This document shows, in pieces, positions 1 through 7,980 of a DNA stretch of 64,000 nucleotides. Position 1 is the first letter of the stretch. Every line of letters begins with the position of its first letter. The DNA lies in assembly GCA_964474755.1 (NCBI GenBank), contig CAYYUG010000011.1, positions 1 to 64,000 of the forward strand. Direction: 5' to 3'. The notes under the pieces were generated by a model. The model was not told the origin of the DNA. It did no database searches and was given only the letters and a program-made list of their open reading frames with translations. The position numbers and the translations under genes were made by a program. Origin of the DNA: GCA-2717185 sp964474755. Lineage in GTDB: Bacteria > Pseudomonadota > Alphaproteobacteria > UBA8366 > GCA-2717185.

Positions 1-527
1 CACATACCAGTTCCGATATCGACGAGCGAGATGCCTACACGCGAGGGCGGCCGGCTTGCTTCACCGGTAAGATGAATTAGGCCGCTGAAGGCCTGCATCA
101 ACGGATCGTAACCGGGCAGTTGACTTAGCGGCCCGTCGGCACCGAAGGCACCCACATTGCAATAGATCAGCCGCGGATTATGCTTGCGCAACCTGCAAGC
201 ATCGAGCCCGAAGCGTTCCACCGCTCCCGGCCGCAAATTCTGCAGAATCACATCTGCTTGCTCAGCAATGAAGGTGCGCAGCTGCGCAAGCTCCGCCTCG
301 TCCCGCATATCAACGGTCACCGACAGCTTACCCATATTGCAAGACTGGAAACTAGCCGAGTTGCCTTCGGGCAGTTTGGGGTACCAATGCCGCGCCGGAT
401 CACCGCCCTCCGGGTTCTCGACCTTAACGACCCGCGCGCCGAGTTCTGCCAGCACCTTGCCGGCGAAAGGTCCAGCAACGCTGGTACCCATCTCGACCAT
501 GGTAACTCCTTCGAAAGGCAGCTTCAT
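1..527 (-). CDS. Class III CoA-transferase (CaiB/BaiF family), 5' part only
   Basis: This family moves CoA between carboxylic acids and acyl-CoAs, or racemises acyl-CoAs, in the cytoplasm. The ATG at 525-527 opens an unbroken minus-strand frame of 175 codons that runs off the left edge. Seen directly: the family's N-terminal segment GPFAGKVLAELGARVVKVE (residues about 19-37), ILQNLRPGAVERFGLD (about 94-109) and a YCNVGAFGADGPL stretch. An Asp in VDIGTGM (about residue 170) sits where the family's catalytic Asp is expected. It is a different subfamily member from the racemase-type gene at 2218, being closer to formyl-CoA/succinyl-CoA transferases. The substrate cannot be assigned because the C-terminal half is outside the window. 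It is divergent from the Nudix gene at 748. Confidence 0.9.
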   Translation of the reverse strand, partial: MKLPFEGVTMVEMGTSVAGPFAGKVLAELGARVVKVENPEGGDPARHWYPKLPEGNSASFQSCNMGKLSVTVDMRDEAELAQLRTFIAEQADVILQNLRPGAVERFGLDACRLRKHNPRLIYCNVGAFGADGPLSQLPGYDPLMQAFSGLIHLTGEASRPPSRVGISLVDIGTGM

Positions 528-747
528 TCTGTACTCCGAAAACAATCCTTCGAACCAACATTACCCTACCGGACCGCTGCGATTAACCCTGTGACGGTAT
601 ATGGATAGTTGCTTTTTATGTTAGGACCCTAATAATTAGGGAGCAAACGAATTTTCCGAGATCCTTTTCTCGATACCGTTCCGTCACGACGATGCCTTGT
701 ACATGAATTGGAATTCGGCCCCCACGCCCAATTGCAGGAACCTCCGC

Positions 748-1572
748 ATGACCGAAGCTGACCAGCCCCTTATCCCCGTCACTCCGTTAGACGCGTCCAC
801 CGTCCTTCTGATCCGCGATTCCGATGACGGGATCGAGGTTTTTATGGTCGTGCGGCACAGCAAGGCGGATTTCGCCAGCGGGGCGCTGGTCTTTCCGGGT
901 GGCAAGGTCGATCCGGAAGACGCCGATCCGAAGTTAGGAGAGCGCCACGGCATGAAAGTCACCCTGCCGACACGGCTCATGGCGCTGCGCGTCGCCGCAA
1001 TCCGCGAAACATTTGAAGAGGCGAGTGTTTTGCTGGCACGCGAGCGAGGTACGCCCGACCTGATCGGACCTAGCCGGCAAGCAGCGCTTGTAAGGAAATA
1101 CCGTATCCCGATATATGAAGGCGACATCACCATGACCGAGATGATCAATGCGGAGAATTTGGAACTCGCCTGCGATGTGCTGGTGCCATTCGCGCACTGG
1201 ATCACGCCAGAACGGGTCCCGAAGCGCTTTGATACGCATTTTTTCCTCGCCCCAGCACCGCAACGGGTGGACGCGCAGCATGATGGCACAGAGTCGGTGG
1301 GTTCGGTCTGGATCACTCCGAAAACCGCAATCGCCGACGCGGAGGCTGGTCATCGTTCTGTCATGTTTCCGACCCGAATGAATTTGTCCATGTTGGATCA
1401 GTCGGCCACGGTCGCAGACGCACTGGCACTCGCCGCAACCACGGAAGTCGTCACCGTCATGCCAAAAGCAGAGAAAGTAGTGGGCGGACGCATCATGCAT
1501 ATCCCGATCGAAGCGGGGTATGGCGCCTCAAAATTCTTCGTCGACTATGCTGGATCAATGCCCGCCCGATAG
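748..1572 (+). CDS. Nudix hydrolase, NUDT7/NUDT19-like (possible CoA/acyl-CoA diphosphatase)
   Basis: Nudix enzymes cleave X-linked nucleoside diphosphates; the NUDT7/19 branch attacks CoA and acyl-CoA. The protein (274 aa) has ALVFPGGKVDPEDAD near residue 50 and RETFEEASVLLAR further on. Together these form a Nudix box split by an insertion, as in NUDT19-type proteins rather than compact MutT types. I chose the ATG at 748 because an AGGA motif lies 8 bases upstream; an in-frame ATG at 697 would add 17 residues with no ribosome-binding site. Its neighbours are a CoA-transferase, an acyl-CoA racemase and an acyl-CoA dehydrogenase, which favours a CoA-linked substrate. That assignment is inference; the Nudix fold itself is clear. 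Confidence 0.85.
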   Translation: MTEADQPLIPVTPLDASTVLLIRDSDDGIEVFMVVRHSKADFASGALVFPGGKVDPEDADPKLGERHGMKVTLPTRLMALRVAAIRETFEEASVLLARERGTPDLIGPSRQAALVRKYRIPIYEGDITMTEMINAENLELACDVLVPFAHWITPERVPKRFDTHFFLAPAPQRVDAQHDGTESVGSVWITPKTAIADAEAGHRSVMFPTRMNLSMLDQSATVADALALAATTEVVTVMPKAEKVVGGRIMHIPIEAGYGASKFFVDYAGSMPAR

Positions 1573-2180
1573 ATGCCCAACGCTGTCGAAAATTTTCGAA
1601 CTCTCCGCACCTCTGCCGGGAGAGACCATCGAGATTGCACCCGGCGGGCATTGGCTGCGCATGCCGCTGCCCTTCCGCCTCAACCACATCAATCTTTGGC
1701 TTTTATAGGATGGCGAGGGCTGGACCCTCATCGACACAGGCATCCACAACAACATCACGATCGCACTCTGGGAAAAATTCTATCCGAAAAGCTGGGCAAC
1801 CGGCCTATCTTGAGAGTCCTATGCACCCACTACCATCCCAACCATGTCGGTATGGCCGGCTGGATTAGCGGAAAGTTCCGGGTTATACCTGACGGTGTCG
1901 AATTTTGCCCTCGCACAATATGCCCTTCAGTGGCCTGCACGCACGCCTCGATGCGTTGCGTCGCCACGATGACAACCGGCTGAACCAAATTCTGGACACT
2001 TGCGTCCGACCGATGACGGCTAAGGAACTATCCGATGCGGTCTTCCCACAGGGACTAGACCCACAAATCGCCGGCATCGCCATGGGAGAGACGGTGGCCC
2101 ACTTGAATTACCTGTGCCGGCATGGCTCGATAGTGCGTGAGACACGAGACAACGGCGTCTACCTTTACGCCCAACGCTGA
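1573..2180 (+). pseudogene. Decayed metallo-beta-lactamase-fold hydrolase with C-terminal winged-helix region
   Basis: Pieces of one MBL-fold protein occur in order but in three frames. The N-terminus (IEIAPGGHWLRMPLPF..LNHINLWLL) ends at an in-frame TAG at 1706-1708. The next piece (WTLIDTGIHNN) follows in that frame. The metal-binding stretch CTHYHPNHVGMAGW is in another frame, around 1820-1865, and has Asn where the HxHxDH motif needs Asp. The C-terminal piece (LPSHNMPFSGLHARLDAL..HLNYLCRHGSIVRE) is in a third frame from about 1910. Relative to the usual layout of this family, roughly 130 residues between WISGKF and LPSHNM are missing. A premature stop, frameshifts, a large deletion and a lost metal ligand make a working product very unlikely. 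An intact homologue would be about 330-350 aa. Confidence 0.85.
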
Positions 2181-2217
2181 AGGCGCGACACCATAAACAG
2201 AGAGAGGGAGCTTCTTC

Positions 2218-3387
2218 ATGAGCGATTCGAAACAATCCAGTGGTCCGCTTATCGGTGTCAAGATCGTCGAGTTGAGTGGAATCGGCCCGGCGCCGTTGTG
2301 CTGCGCCCTGCTGTCCGACATGGGCGCCGACATCATCCGGATAGACCGAAACACCGATCCGGGGCTGGGCATTGGTCGTCCGAATGCGACGGACGTGACC
2401 CGCCGCGGCCGCGCCTCCGTCTCCGTCGACCTGAAAAGCCCGGACGGTATCGAAACCGTATTGCGGCTGGTCGAACAGGCGGAAGCCATTATCGACCCCT
2501 TCCGGCCCGGTGTTACCGAAAGATTAGGCCTTGGTCCCGAAGATTGCTTCAAACGAAACAAGAAACTGATTTATGGCAGAATGACCGGTTGGGGCCAAGA
2601 CGGTGCGCTGTCGCAAGCCGCCGGACACGATCTCAACTACCTGGCGGTGACCGGCGTTCTAAATGCGATCGGTCCTAAAGAAACACCGATACCACCATTG
2701 AACGTGGTCGCCGATATGGGCGGTGGGGCTATGTTCCTGGCTGTTGGCATCCTAGCTGGCATAATCAATGCGCGCACAACCGGCGAAGGCCAAGTCGTCG
2801 ATACGGCGATGACCGAAGGATCCGCCTTCCTCGGCATGGGCATGTGGGGCCTCGCCGCGTCGGACAATTGGGTCAACGAACGGGCTTCCAACGTCACCGA
2901 CGGCGGCTCCCATTTCTATCGCTGCTACAAGACGAAAGACGATAAGTTCGTTTCTATCGCGTCGATCGAGGCGAAGTTCTACGCCATTCTGTTGGACAAG
3001 CTGAAGCTCGATCCGGCCGTCCTGCCGCCGCAGATGGACCGTGGCAGCTGGCCGGACATGGTCAAGAAGTTCGAAGCGCTTTTCGCCGAGAAGACGCGTG
3101 ACGAATGGTGCGAGATAATGGAAGGTACAGATATTTGCTTCGCGCCAGTACTCGACTATGTCGAGGCGCAGAGCCACCCGCACAACAAAGACCGCAACAG
3201 CTATGTTGAGGTCGGTGGCGTGATGCAGCCGGGTCCGGCACCGAAATTCAGCCGTACACCATCACAAGTGCAGAGCCAGCCACCGCTGATCGGAGAGAAC
3301 ACTAAGGAAGGCTTGCACAGCTGGGGTTTCGGCGAGGACGAGGTCGAGACGCTACTGGCGAAGGGCGCCGTCGGCTGGAAGGGCTAA
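2218..3387 (+). CDS. Alpha-methylacyl-CoA racemase (CaiB/BaiF superfamily)
   Basis: The enzyme epimerises 2-methyl-branched acyl-CoAs so that (S)-specific acyl-CoA dehydrogenases can use them. It has 389 aa, a typical length. GHDLNYLAVTG places His137 and NVVADMGGG places Asp166 where the His/Asp catalytic pair of AMACR/MCR-type racemases is found. The N-terminal CoA-binding segment GPAPLCCALLSDMGADIIRID is intact. A GAGAGGGAG ribosome-binding site precedes the ATG. The stop is 4 bases before the GTG of the acyl-CoA dehydrogenase at 3392, so the two are almost certainly one transcript. Together they point to branched-chain acyl-CoA (isoprenoid or sterol side-chain type) oxidation; the exact acyl chain is not determinable. 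Confidence 0.92.
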   Translation: MSDSKQSSGPLIGVKIVELSGIGPAPLCCALLSDMGADIIRIDRNTDPGLGIGRPNATDVTRRGRASVSVDLKSPDGIETVLRLVEQAEAIIDPFRPGVTERLGLGPEDCFKRNKKLIYGRMTGWGQDGALSQAAGHDLNYLAVTGVLNAIGPKETPIPPLNVVADMGGGAMFLAVGILAGIINARTTGEGQVVDTAMTEGSAFLGMGMWGLAASDNWVNERASNVTDGGSHFYRCYKTKDDKFVSIASIEAKFYAILLDKLKLDPAVLPPQMDRGSWPDMVKKFEALFAEKTRDEWCEIMEGTDICFAPVLDYVEAQSHPHNKDRNSYVEVGGVMQPGPAPKFSRTPSQVQSQPPLIGENTKEGLHSWGFGEDEVETLLAKGAVGWKG

Positions 3388-3391
3388 AGCT

Positions 3392-4549
3392 GTGAATAGC
3401 CAGTACGCTCTGAACGAAGAACAGCTCCTGCTGCAAAACACGCTGCGGTCCTTCGCGGGCGACAGGGTAGCGCCACGCGCGGCAGAGATAGACGCGAAGG
3501 CGGAATACCCACAGGACATGTTTGATGCGCTGCGCGAGCTGGGCATGTTCGCACTCCCCTTTCCGGAATCTTATGGTGGAGCAAACAGCATGTTGTCCGC
3601 TTGCCTAGCGATCGAGGAACTGGGCCGGGTTTGCTACAACACGGCCTATCTTCTGATCGTGCAATGGACGCCATTCTGCGCGGTGCTCTATGGAGGCACA
3701 GAGGAACAAAAGGAGCGCTTCCTCCCGGGTCTTGGTTCAGGTGAATTGCGCGCCGCGATCTCGGTGACGGAACCTGGCGCTGGTTCGGATGTTGCAGGCA
3801 TCAAAACCCGCGTCGACCGAACCCAGGGCGGCTATGTGTTAAATGGTTCTAAGATCTACTGCACTAACTCGGCTATCGCCGACTTCATCGTCGTCGCTGC
3901 CAAAATCGATCCGGACCAGCGGCATGGCGGCGTATGTCTGTTCCTCGTCGAGAAGGGCATGAAGGGCTTTGAAATAGGCCGCAATGAAAACAAGTTGGGT
4001 TCGCGAGGCATCCCCTCATCAGCGCTACATTTCGACAATGTCTTCATCCCGGAAGAAAACCGGCTTGGCAGCGAGAAGGAGGGCTTCAAACTAGTCATGG
4101 AAGCTTTCAACAAGGCGCGCCCATCGATCGGCGCCCGCGGCGTCGGGCTAGCCCAAGGGGCAATAGACCATGCGGTGCGTTATGTTCGCGAGCGCGAGGC
4201 ATTTGGACAATCCGTCGCTGACTTCCAAGGCGTGCGGTGGATGCTCGCCGACATGGCAACCCAGACCGAAGCGGCACGGCAGCTCGTATACAAGGCGGCC
4301 GCGATGGTCGATGCGGGCGAGACTGGATACGCGTTAGCACCCTTTGCGTCGATGGCGAAATGCTTCGCCACCGACGTCGCTATGAAGGTCGCGACAGACG
4401 CGGTACAACTGTTCGGCTCGGCCGGGATCTCGCAGGAAAACCCGGTCGAACGCTACTTCCGCGACGCGAAGGTATTGCAAATCGTCGAAGGCACTAATCA
4501 GATCCAGCGCAACATTATCGGAAAGCACGTCGTTCGCAATATGGGCTGA
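3392..4549 (+). CDS. Acyl-CoA dehydrogenase
   Basis: FAD-dependent alpha,beta-dehydrogenation of an acyl-CoA, the first step of a beta-oxidation round, passing electrons to ETF. The protein is 385 aa with the full ACAD architecture: helical N-domain, SVTEPGAGSDVAGIKT in the middle FAD/substrate region, and the C-terminal IVEGTNQIQRNIIGKH, where Glu366 is the expected catalytic base of the short/medium-chain branch. The start is GTG at 3392, four bases after the racemase stop, with GGAAGGG upstream. Tight coupling to an alpha-methylacyl-CoA racemase suggests a 2-methyl-branched substrate. This is inference from neighbourhood; ACAD chain-length preference cannot be read by eye. Confidence 0.93.
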   Translation: MNSQYALNEEQLLLQNTLRSFAGDRVAPRAAEIDAKAEYPQDMFDALRELGMFALPFPESYGGANSMLSACLAIEELGRVCYNTAYLLIVQWTPFCAVLYGGTEEQKERFLPGLGSGELRAAISVTEPGAGSDVAGIKTRVDRTQGGYVLNGSKIYCTNSAIADFIVVAAKIDPDQRHGGVCLFLVEKGMKGFEIGRNENKLGSRGIPSSALHFDNVFIPEENRLGSEKEGFKLVMEAFNKARPSIGARGVGLAQGAIDHAVRYVREREAFGQSVADFQGVRWMLADMATQTEAARQLVYKAAAMVDAGETGYALAPFASMAKCFATDVAMKVATDAVQLFGSAGISQENPVERYFRDAKVLQIVEGTNQIQRNIIGKHVVRNMG

Positions 4550-4592
4550 GACACTAAAGAATGCGCACCCTCGCCAGGCGGCTGGTGCAGAT

Positions 4593-4826
4593 TTAGGACA
4601 GGTGCCGTTTCCCATACAGAATAAGAAAACCACTCGCAACGACCAAGGCGGTGCCACTAACCACGCCTGGGGCGGAGGGCTCGTCCCAAACCAGGTAACC
4701 CTGCAATGCGAACACCATCGACAGATAGCCCAGGGGGACGATCACCGTCGCCTCGGCATACCGGAAGGCATGGATCAAGCAATACTGGCAGGCCGTGCCC
4801 TGCGAAGATGAACCATCGGGCGGCAC
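4593..4826 (-). pseudogene. C-terminal remnant of an EamA/DMT-family transporter
   Basis: Only about 70 residues read like the end of an EamA permease: the segment QYCLIHAFRYAEATVIVPLGY followed by a hydrophobic stretch and ALVVASGFLILYGKRHLS at the C-terminus. Intact members have about 290 residues and ten membrane helices. Upstream (4827-5238) the same strand is riddled with stops in all frames and no further transporter segment can be recognised. The ATG at 4826 is therefore probably fortuitous. The fragment sits just downstream of the acyl-CoA dehydrogenase in convergent orientation. I read it as the tail of a deleted or decayed gene. Confidence 0.7.
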
Positions 4827-5238
4827 GTATACAAAGTAGTGAACCCACCAGACCTAGCTACGAAGAACAGGCAAGGAAGCGGGGCTAAAACCGTGCGAAA
4901 GGAAATATGCTAATGCACCGGATAGTCGATGGCCAACCATTTGGTCATCCCGTGAGGAAAGGAAATTAGGACGACATCAGCCTGCATATGGCCGCGCCAC
5001 CGGCGCTCTTCGACGCCAGTCGAAAGGACGCCATAACCATGACAATTTTACTTTACGTAAGTATCAAGGTGTTTCAAGCGGTCAAATGACGTTGCGTTCA
5101 CACCCGAGCAAAAGCGAACAAATGCGCCAACTCGATTCCGAATAACAAAGCGTTTTTTGCACCCAAGGAAAGCGGCTGTGGCCTTGATCACTAGTTCGAA
5201 CCCATAAAGATTTGGTTCACCAATGCAAAAATTCTCAC
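4827..5238. other. Non-coding stretch between DMT remnant and PhyH gene
   Basis: No convincing reading frame on either strand. It may include the unrecognisable 5' part of the decayed transporter gene. A TAGTTCGAACCC string near 5191-5203 resembles a tRNA T-arm, but no matching acceptor, D-arm or anticodon arm could be found around it. Confidence 0.5.
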
Positions 5239-6033
5239 CTATTCTGCCGCAACGCTTTCCATCGTTAATAAGCAGTCGTCTGGTAAGCTTTCTAACGGTG
5301 CAAAATCACGATGGGCAATCCACTTGGCCCTCTTGAACTGCCGAATATGATTATCAACGTGGCAAAGGCTCAGATAGACGATCGTGCGGTCGAACGGCGA
5401 CATATTCGAGGGGCTGCCGTGCACCAAATTACTGTGGAACAAAATCACCGAGCCCGCCTTACCCTTAGGTGAAACGATCCCCCCCTCGTCTACCAGACAC
5501 GAAATGGTTTCGTCGTCTATCGTCCACAACGGATAGCTGGTTGTCTGCACATCCTGACCTGCCTCGATAACCCCACCCTTATGACTACGAGGGATGAACA
5601 TGAGAGCGCCGTTGAACTCCGTCACATCCTCCAGGAACAACGCGATGTTCATCGCGCGCGGTTCCGGCATCAAATCGTCTCGTGACCAGACGCCGTAATC
5701 CTGATGCCATTGCCAGACATCACCGTTGAAAGCCGCTTTCGCATTGACCTTGAACTGATGCATGTACACATCACCATCAAGTATTTGCTGAACCGGTTCC
5801 AACAAACGCGGATGCCGGCCCAGTCGGCGGAATCCTTCATTGTAGTTCTGCGCTGCGAACGCGGTGCGCGCTGTCTTTCCATCCTTTTCGCGCACGACTT
5901 CTTCGCGGTCCATCGAAAACACCCTTTGCGCTTCGCGGTTCAATAAAGCCGCTTCGGCCGCTGTGAACATGTCCGGCAAAAACAGGTAGCCTTCGCGATC
6001 AAACTGTTCCAAATGTTCCGTGGTCAGCTGCAT
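5239..6033 (-). CDS. Phytanoyl-CoA dioxygenase (PhyH) family protein, ectoine-hydroxylase-like
   Basis: Fe(II)/2-oxoglutarate-dependent hydroxylase fold. In the 264-aa protein, WQWHQDYGVW gives the iron ligands His110 and Asp112, LVHGSPSN gives His205, and FDRTIVYLS contributes Arg216, the usual 2-oxoglutarate-binding arginine. The stretch HQFKVNAKAAF before the HxD motif and the block FLEDVTEFNGALMFIPRSHK resemble EctD-like and small-molecule PhyH enzymes. I start at the ATG at 6031-6033 because AAGGAG lies 6 bases upstream; the frame stays open 13 codons further. No ectoine biosynthesis gene is nearby, so the ectoine role is not supported. The neighbouring sulfotransferase hints at a hydroxylate-then-sulfate pair, as speculation only. 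Confidence 0.88.
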   Translation of the reverse strand: MQLTTEHLEQFDREGYLFLPDMFTAAEAALLNREAQRVFSMDREEVVREKDGKTARTAFAAQNYNEGFRRLGRHPRLLEPVQQILDGDVYMHQFKVNAKAAFNGDVWQWHQDYGVWSRDDLMPEPRAMNIALFLEDVTEFNGALMFIPRSHKGGVIEAGQDVQTTSYPLWTIDDETISCLVDEGGIVSPKGKAGSVILFHSNLVHGSPSNMSPFDRTIVYLSLCHVDNHIRQFKRAKWIAHRDFAPLESLPDDCLLTMESVAAE

Positions 6034-6077
6034 GTGGATCTCCTTCGCCGTTGCGCGCCGCCGTTCGTTCAATTTAG

Positions 6078-6350
6078 ATGATCAATGAACCAAAACAAGC
6101 GTGTGGACGCAAGATGATACAAATTGGGCTGATGATGACACACGCTATCAAGGGTAAAGACGATGATACCCGAGCGGATGCAATATCCCCCGTCGCGGCT
6201 ACACCCAAAGTCCGCAGATCAGTGAAGCCGGGCACTTTCACGCTTGAACAGGTCGCCCCCGGTGTAGCTCATCTGGCCTCGTGCGATTACGATCTGTACA
6301 GCGTCCTTTTAAAAAAGGCGAATGACAGCTTCTCGCAAATGAACGTGTAG
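6078..6350 (+). CDS. Hypothetical short ORF, doubtful
   Basis: A 90-codon frame in the 420-base gap between the divergent dioxygenase and sulfotransferase genes. I do not recognise any family. The product has no signal peptide or membrane segment by eye, and no clear ribosome-binding site precedes the ATG. The second half (GTFTLEQVAPGVAHLAS) looks more protein-like than the first, so it may be a remnant or a chance frame. The rest of this gap (6034-6077 and 6351-6455) shows nothing recognisable. Confidence 0.2.
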   Translation: MINEPKQACGRKMIQIGLMMTHAIKGKDDDTRADAISPVAATPKVRRSVKPGTFTLEQVAPGVAHLASCDYDLYSVLLKKANDSFSQMNV

Positions 6351-6455
6351 AAAACAGAAACGTGGGAGTTCAGCGGCACCGGCTTGACACCACAGGCCAT
6401 CGGCGGTTGGCTCGAATAAGCAACCACCTCGTAGTCTCTTTCAAAGTCTTACCGC

Positions 6456-7340
6456 ATGAACGCCGATTTTCCACAACGCACAATCCACTACGACTCACCC
6501 ATGATCGCCGCCGAACGCTGGGATCACTACCACCCGCGCGATGGCGATATCTTTATCTGCACGCCACCAAAATGCGGAACAACCTGGACGCAGACGGTCT
6601 GTGCCCTGCTCATCTTCGGCACACCGGACCTGACAGTAAGGCCTGGCGTCATCTCACCCTGGTTCGATGCCGTGCATCACCCGATCGAGAATATCGTTGC
6701 AATGCTCGACGCACAGACGCATCGCCGCTTCATCAAGACGCATACCCCGCTGGACGGCATTCCTTTCCACCCACAGTGCCAATATCTGGCGGTCTATAGG
6801 GATCCCCGCGACGCGCATTTTTCTATGCGTAATCACGCCACCAACCAGAATAACGGCCGGAACTCGCATCGCGCGACGAAGGACATCAGTGCCGGTTTCC
6901 GGCTTTGGGCGGAACGGCCCCACCAGGAAGCTGAGGAAGACAATTTTTCGCTCGCCAACCTAGTCCACCACTTCAAGACCTACCGGTCTTTCGCGCATTT
7001 GCCCAACATACATCTGATGCACTACAGCGACATGCAGCGCGATCTGCAGGGCGAGATGCAACGTTGTGCAGCATTTCTGGATATCGATGTGGCTAAAGGC
7101 TCACTGGAAGCGCTGTCCGCAACCGCCAGCTTCGAGAACATGAAGCGGAAGGCCGACCAGTTCGTCCCAGGCGCCGGCGAAAATCGCTGGAAGGATGAAG
7201 CCCAGTTCTTCAATAAGGGTGCTAATGGGCAATGGCAAGCCGACCTAGGCCCGAACGATCTCGCTATCTATGATACACGCATCCGAGAGATGCTATCCGA
7301 ACCCGACGTGGAGTGGTTAGAAAACGGCCGAGACGGTTAG
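6456..7340 (+). CDS. PAPS-dependent sulfotransferase family protein
   Basis: Transfers a sulfuryl group from PAPS to a hydroxyl or amine acceptor. The 294-aa protein carries the 5'-phosphosulfate loop TPPKCGTTWTQ (residues 36-46), the KTHTP motif with His96 as expected catalytic base, and the 3'-phosphate motif YRDPRDAHFSM with Arg115 and Ser123. The C-terminal region has a GAGENRWKD-like stretch where the family's last PAPS loop lies. It resembles cytosolic SULT-type enzymes in size. No strong ribosome-binding site is visible before the ATG. The stop overlaps the stop of the convergent PaiB-like gene by three bases. The acceptor is unknown. Confidence 0.9.
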   Translation: MNADFPQRTIHYDSPMIAAERWDHYHPRDGDIFICTPPKCGTTWTQTVCALLIFGTPDLTVRPGVISPWFDAVHHPIENIVAMLDAQTHRRFIKTHTPLDGIPFHPQCQYLAVYRDPRDAHFSMRNHATNQNNGRNSHRATKDISAGFRLWAERPHQEAEEDNFSLANLVHHFKTYRSFAHLPNIHLMHYSDMQRDLQGEMQRCAAFLDIDVAKGSLEALSATASFENMKRKADQFVPGAGENRWKDEAQFFNKGANGQWQADLGPNDLAIYDTRIREMLSEPDVEWLENGRDG

Positions 7341-7936
7341 CGCCACGCGGCCATCAACAAACCGCAAGCTGCGGTTGCATGGTCTGTGCTCGCTTCGAGT
7401 CGCACAGCGACCCTTTTACGATCTTCGACAGGCCGGTTCTGGCTAAGCTTGAACTTACCTTCGATACGCGTGATCGGGATGCGGAAGTTGACGATGGCAC
7501 AGATCATACCGTCAACGAATTCACGGTCGCGATCACCCAGCCGCCATGGCTTGTCACATCCAGCCTCGTTAAATTCAACCAGCTTTTCCTGATCGATATA
7601 CGCTGCCTGCGGATCGTCAATGATCTCCGGTGTACCATAGACATGGACCGCGGCGTAATTCCAAGTCGGAACCGCATTTTTGGCTGTGTACCATGAGGGC
7701 GAGACATAAGCGTGCGGCCCCTGAAACGTGCATAGCACCTCGCAATCTTCCGAAAATCCCTGCCATTGCGGGTTGGCGCGAGCCATATGGGCGACTAACG
7801 TATCCCCCTCGAGTAGGAACGGCAGGTGCGTCGCGAACGGTTGGCCATCTACCTGACTGATCAATAGGCCGAAACTATTGTCACGGATGAACCCATCCAG
7901 AATTTCACGATCGTCAACGGCAAAATCATTGGGCAA
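7337..7936 (-). CDS. PaiB-like FMN-binding protein
   Basis: PaiB proteins have a split-barrel flavin-binding fold and act as negative regulators in Bacillus; in proteobacteria the role is unclear. The protein has the family hallmarks THLPFLLE, MARANPQW, SPSWY and VPTWNYAAVHVYG, and the C-terminal EGKFKLSQNRP block. The coordinates use the TTG at 7936, which gives 199 residues. The family normally begins Met-Tyr-(Ile/Leu)-Pro. Two codons upstream the sequence reads ATT TAT TTG CCC, with AAGGA seven bases before the ATT (7940-7942). The real start may therefore be a non-standard ATT. This is the only regulator-type protein seen in the window. Confidence 0.88.
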   Translation of the reverse strand: MPNDFAVDDREILDGFIRDNSFGLLISQVDGQPFATHLPFLLEGDTLVAHMARANPQWQGFSEDCEVLCTFQGPHAYVSPSWYTAKNAVPTWNYAAVHVYGTPEIIDDPQAAYIDQEKLVEFNEAGCDKPWRLGDRDREFVDGMICAIVNFRIPITRIEGKFKLSQNRPVEDRKRVAVRLEASTDHATAACGLLMAAWR

Positions 7937-7980
7937 ATAAATAGCAGGTTCCTTTCACAGGCTAAGGAAAAGGGACCGCT

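Noticed and set aside
5191..5203. tRNA T-arm-like string TAGTTCGAACCC
   Set aside because: No matching acceptor stem, D-arm or anticodon arm within about 80 bases.
5239..6033. Ectoine hydroxylase (EctD) assignment
   Set aside because: Motif resemblance only. ectABC and ectoine transporters are absent from the window.
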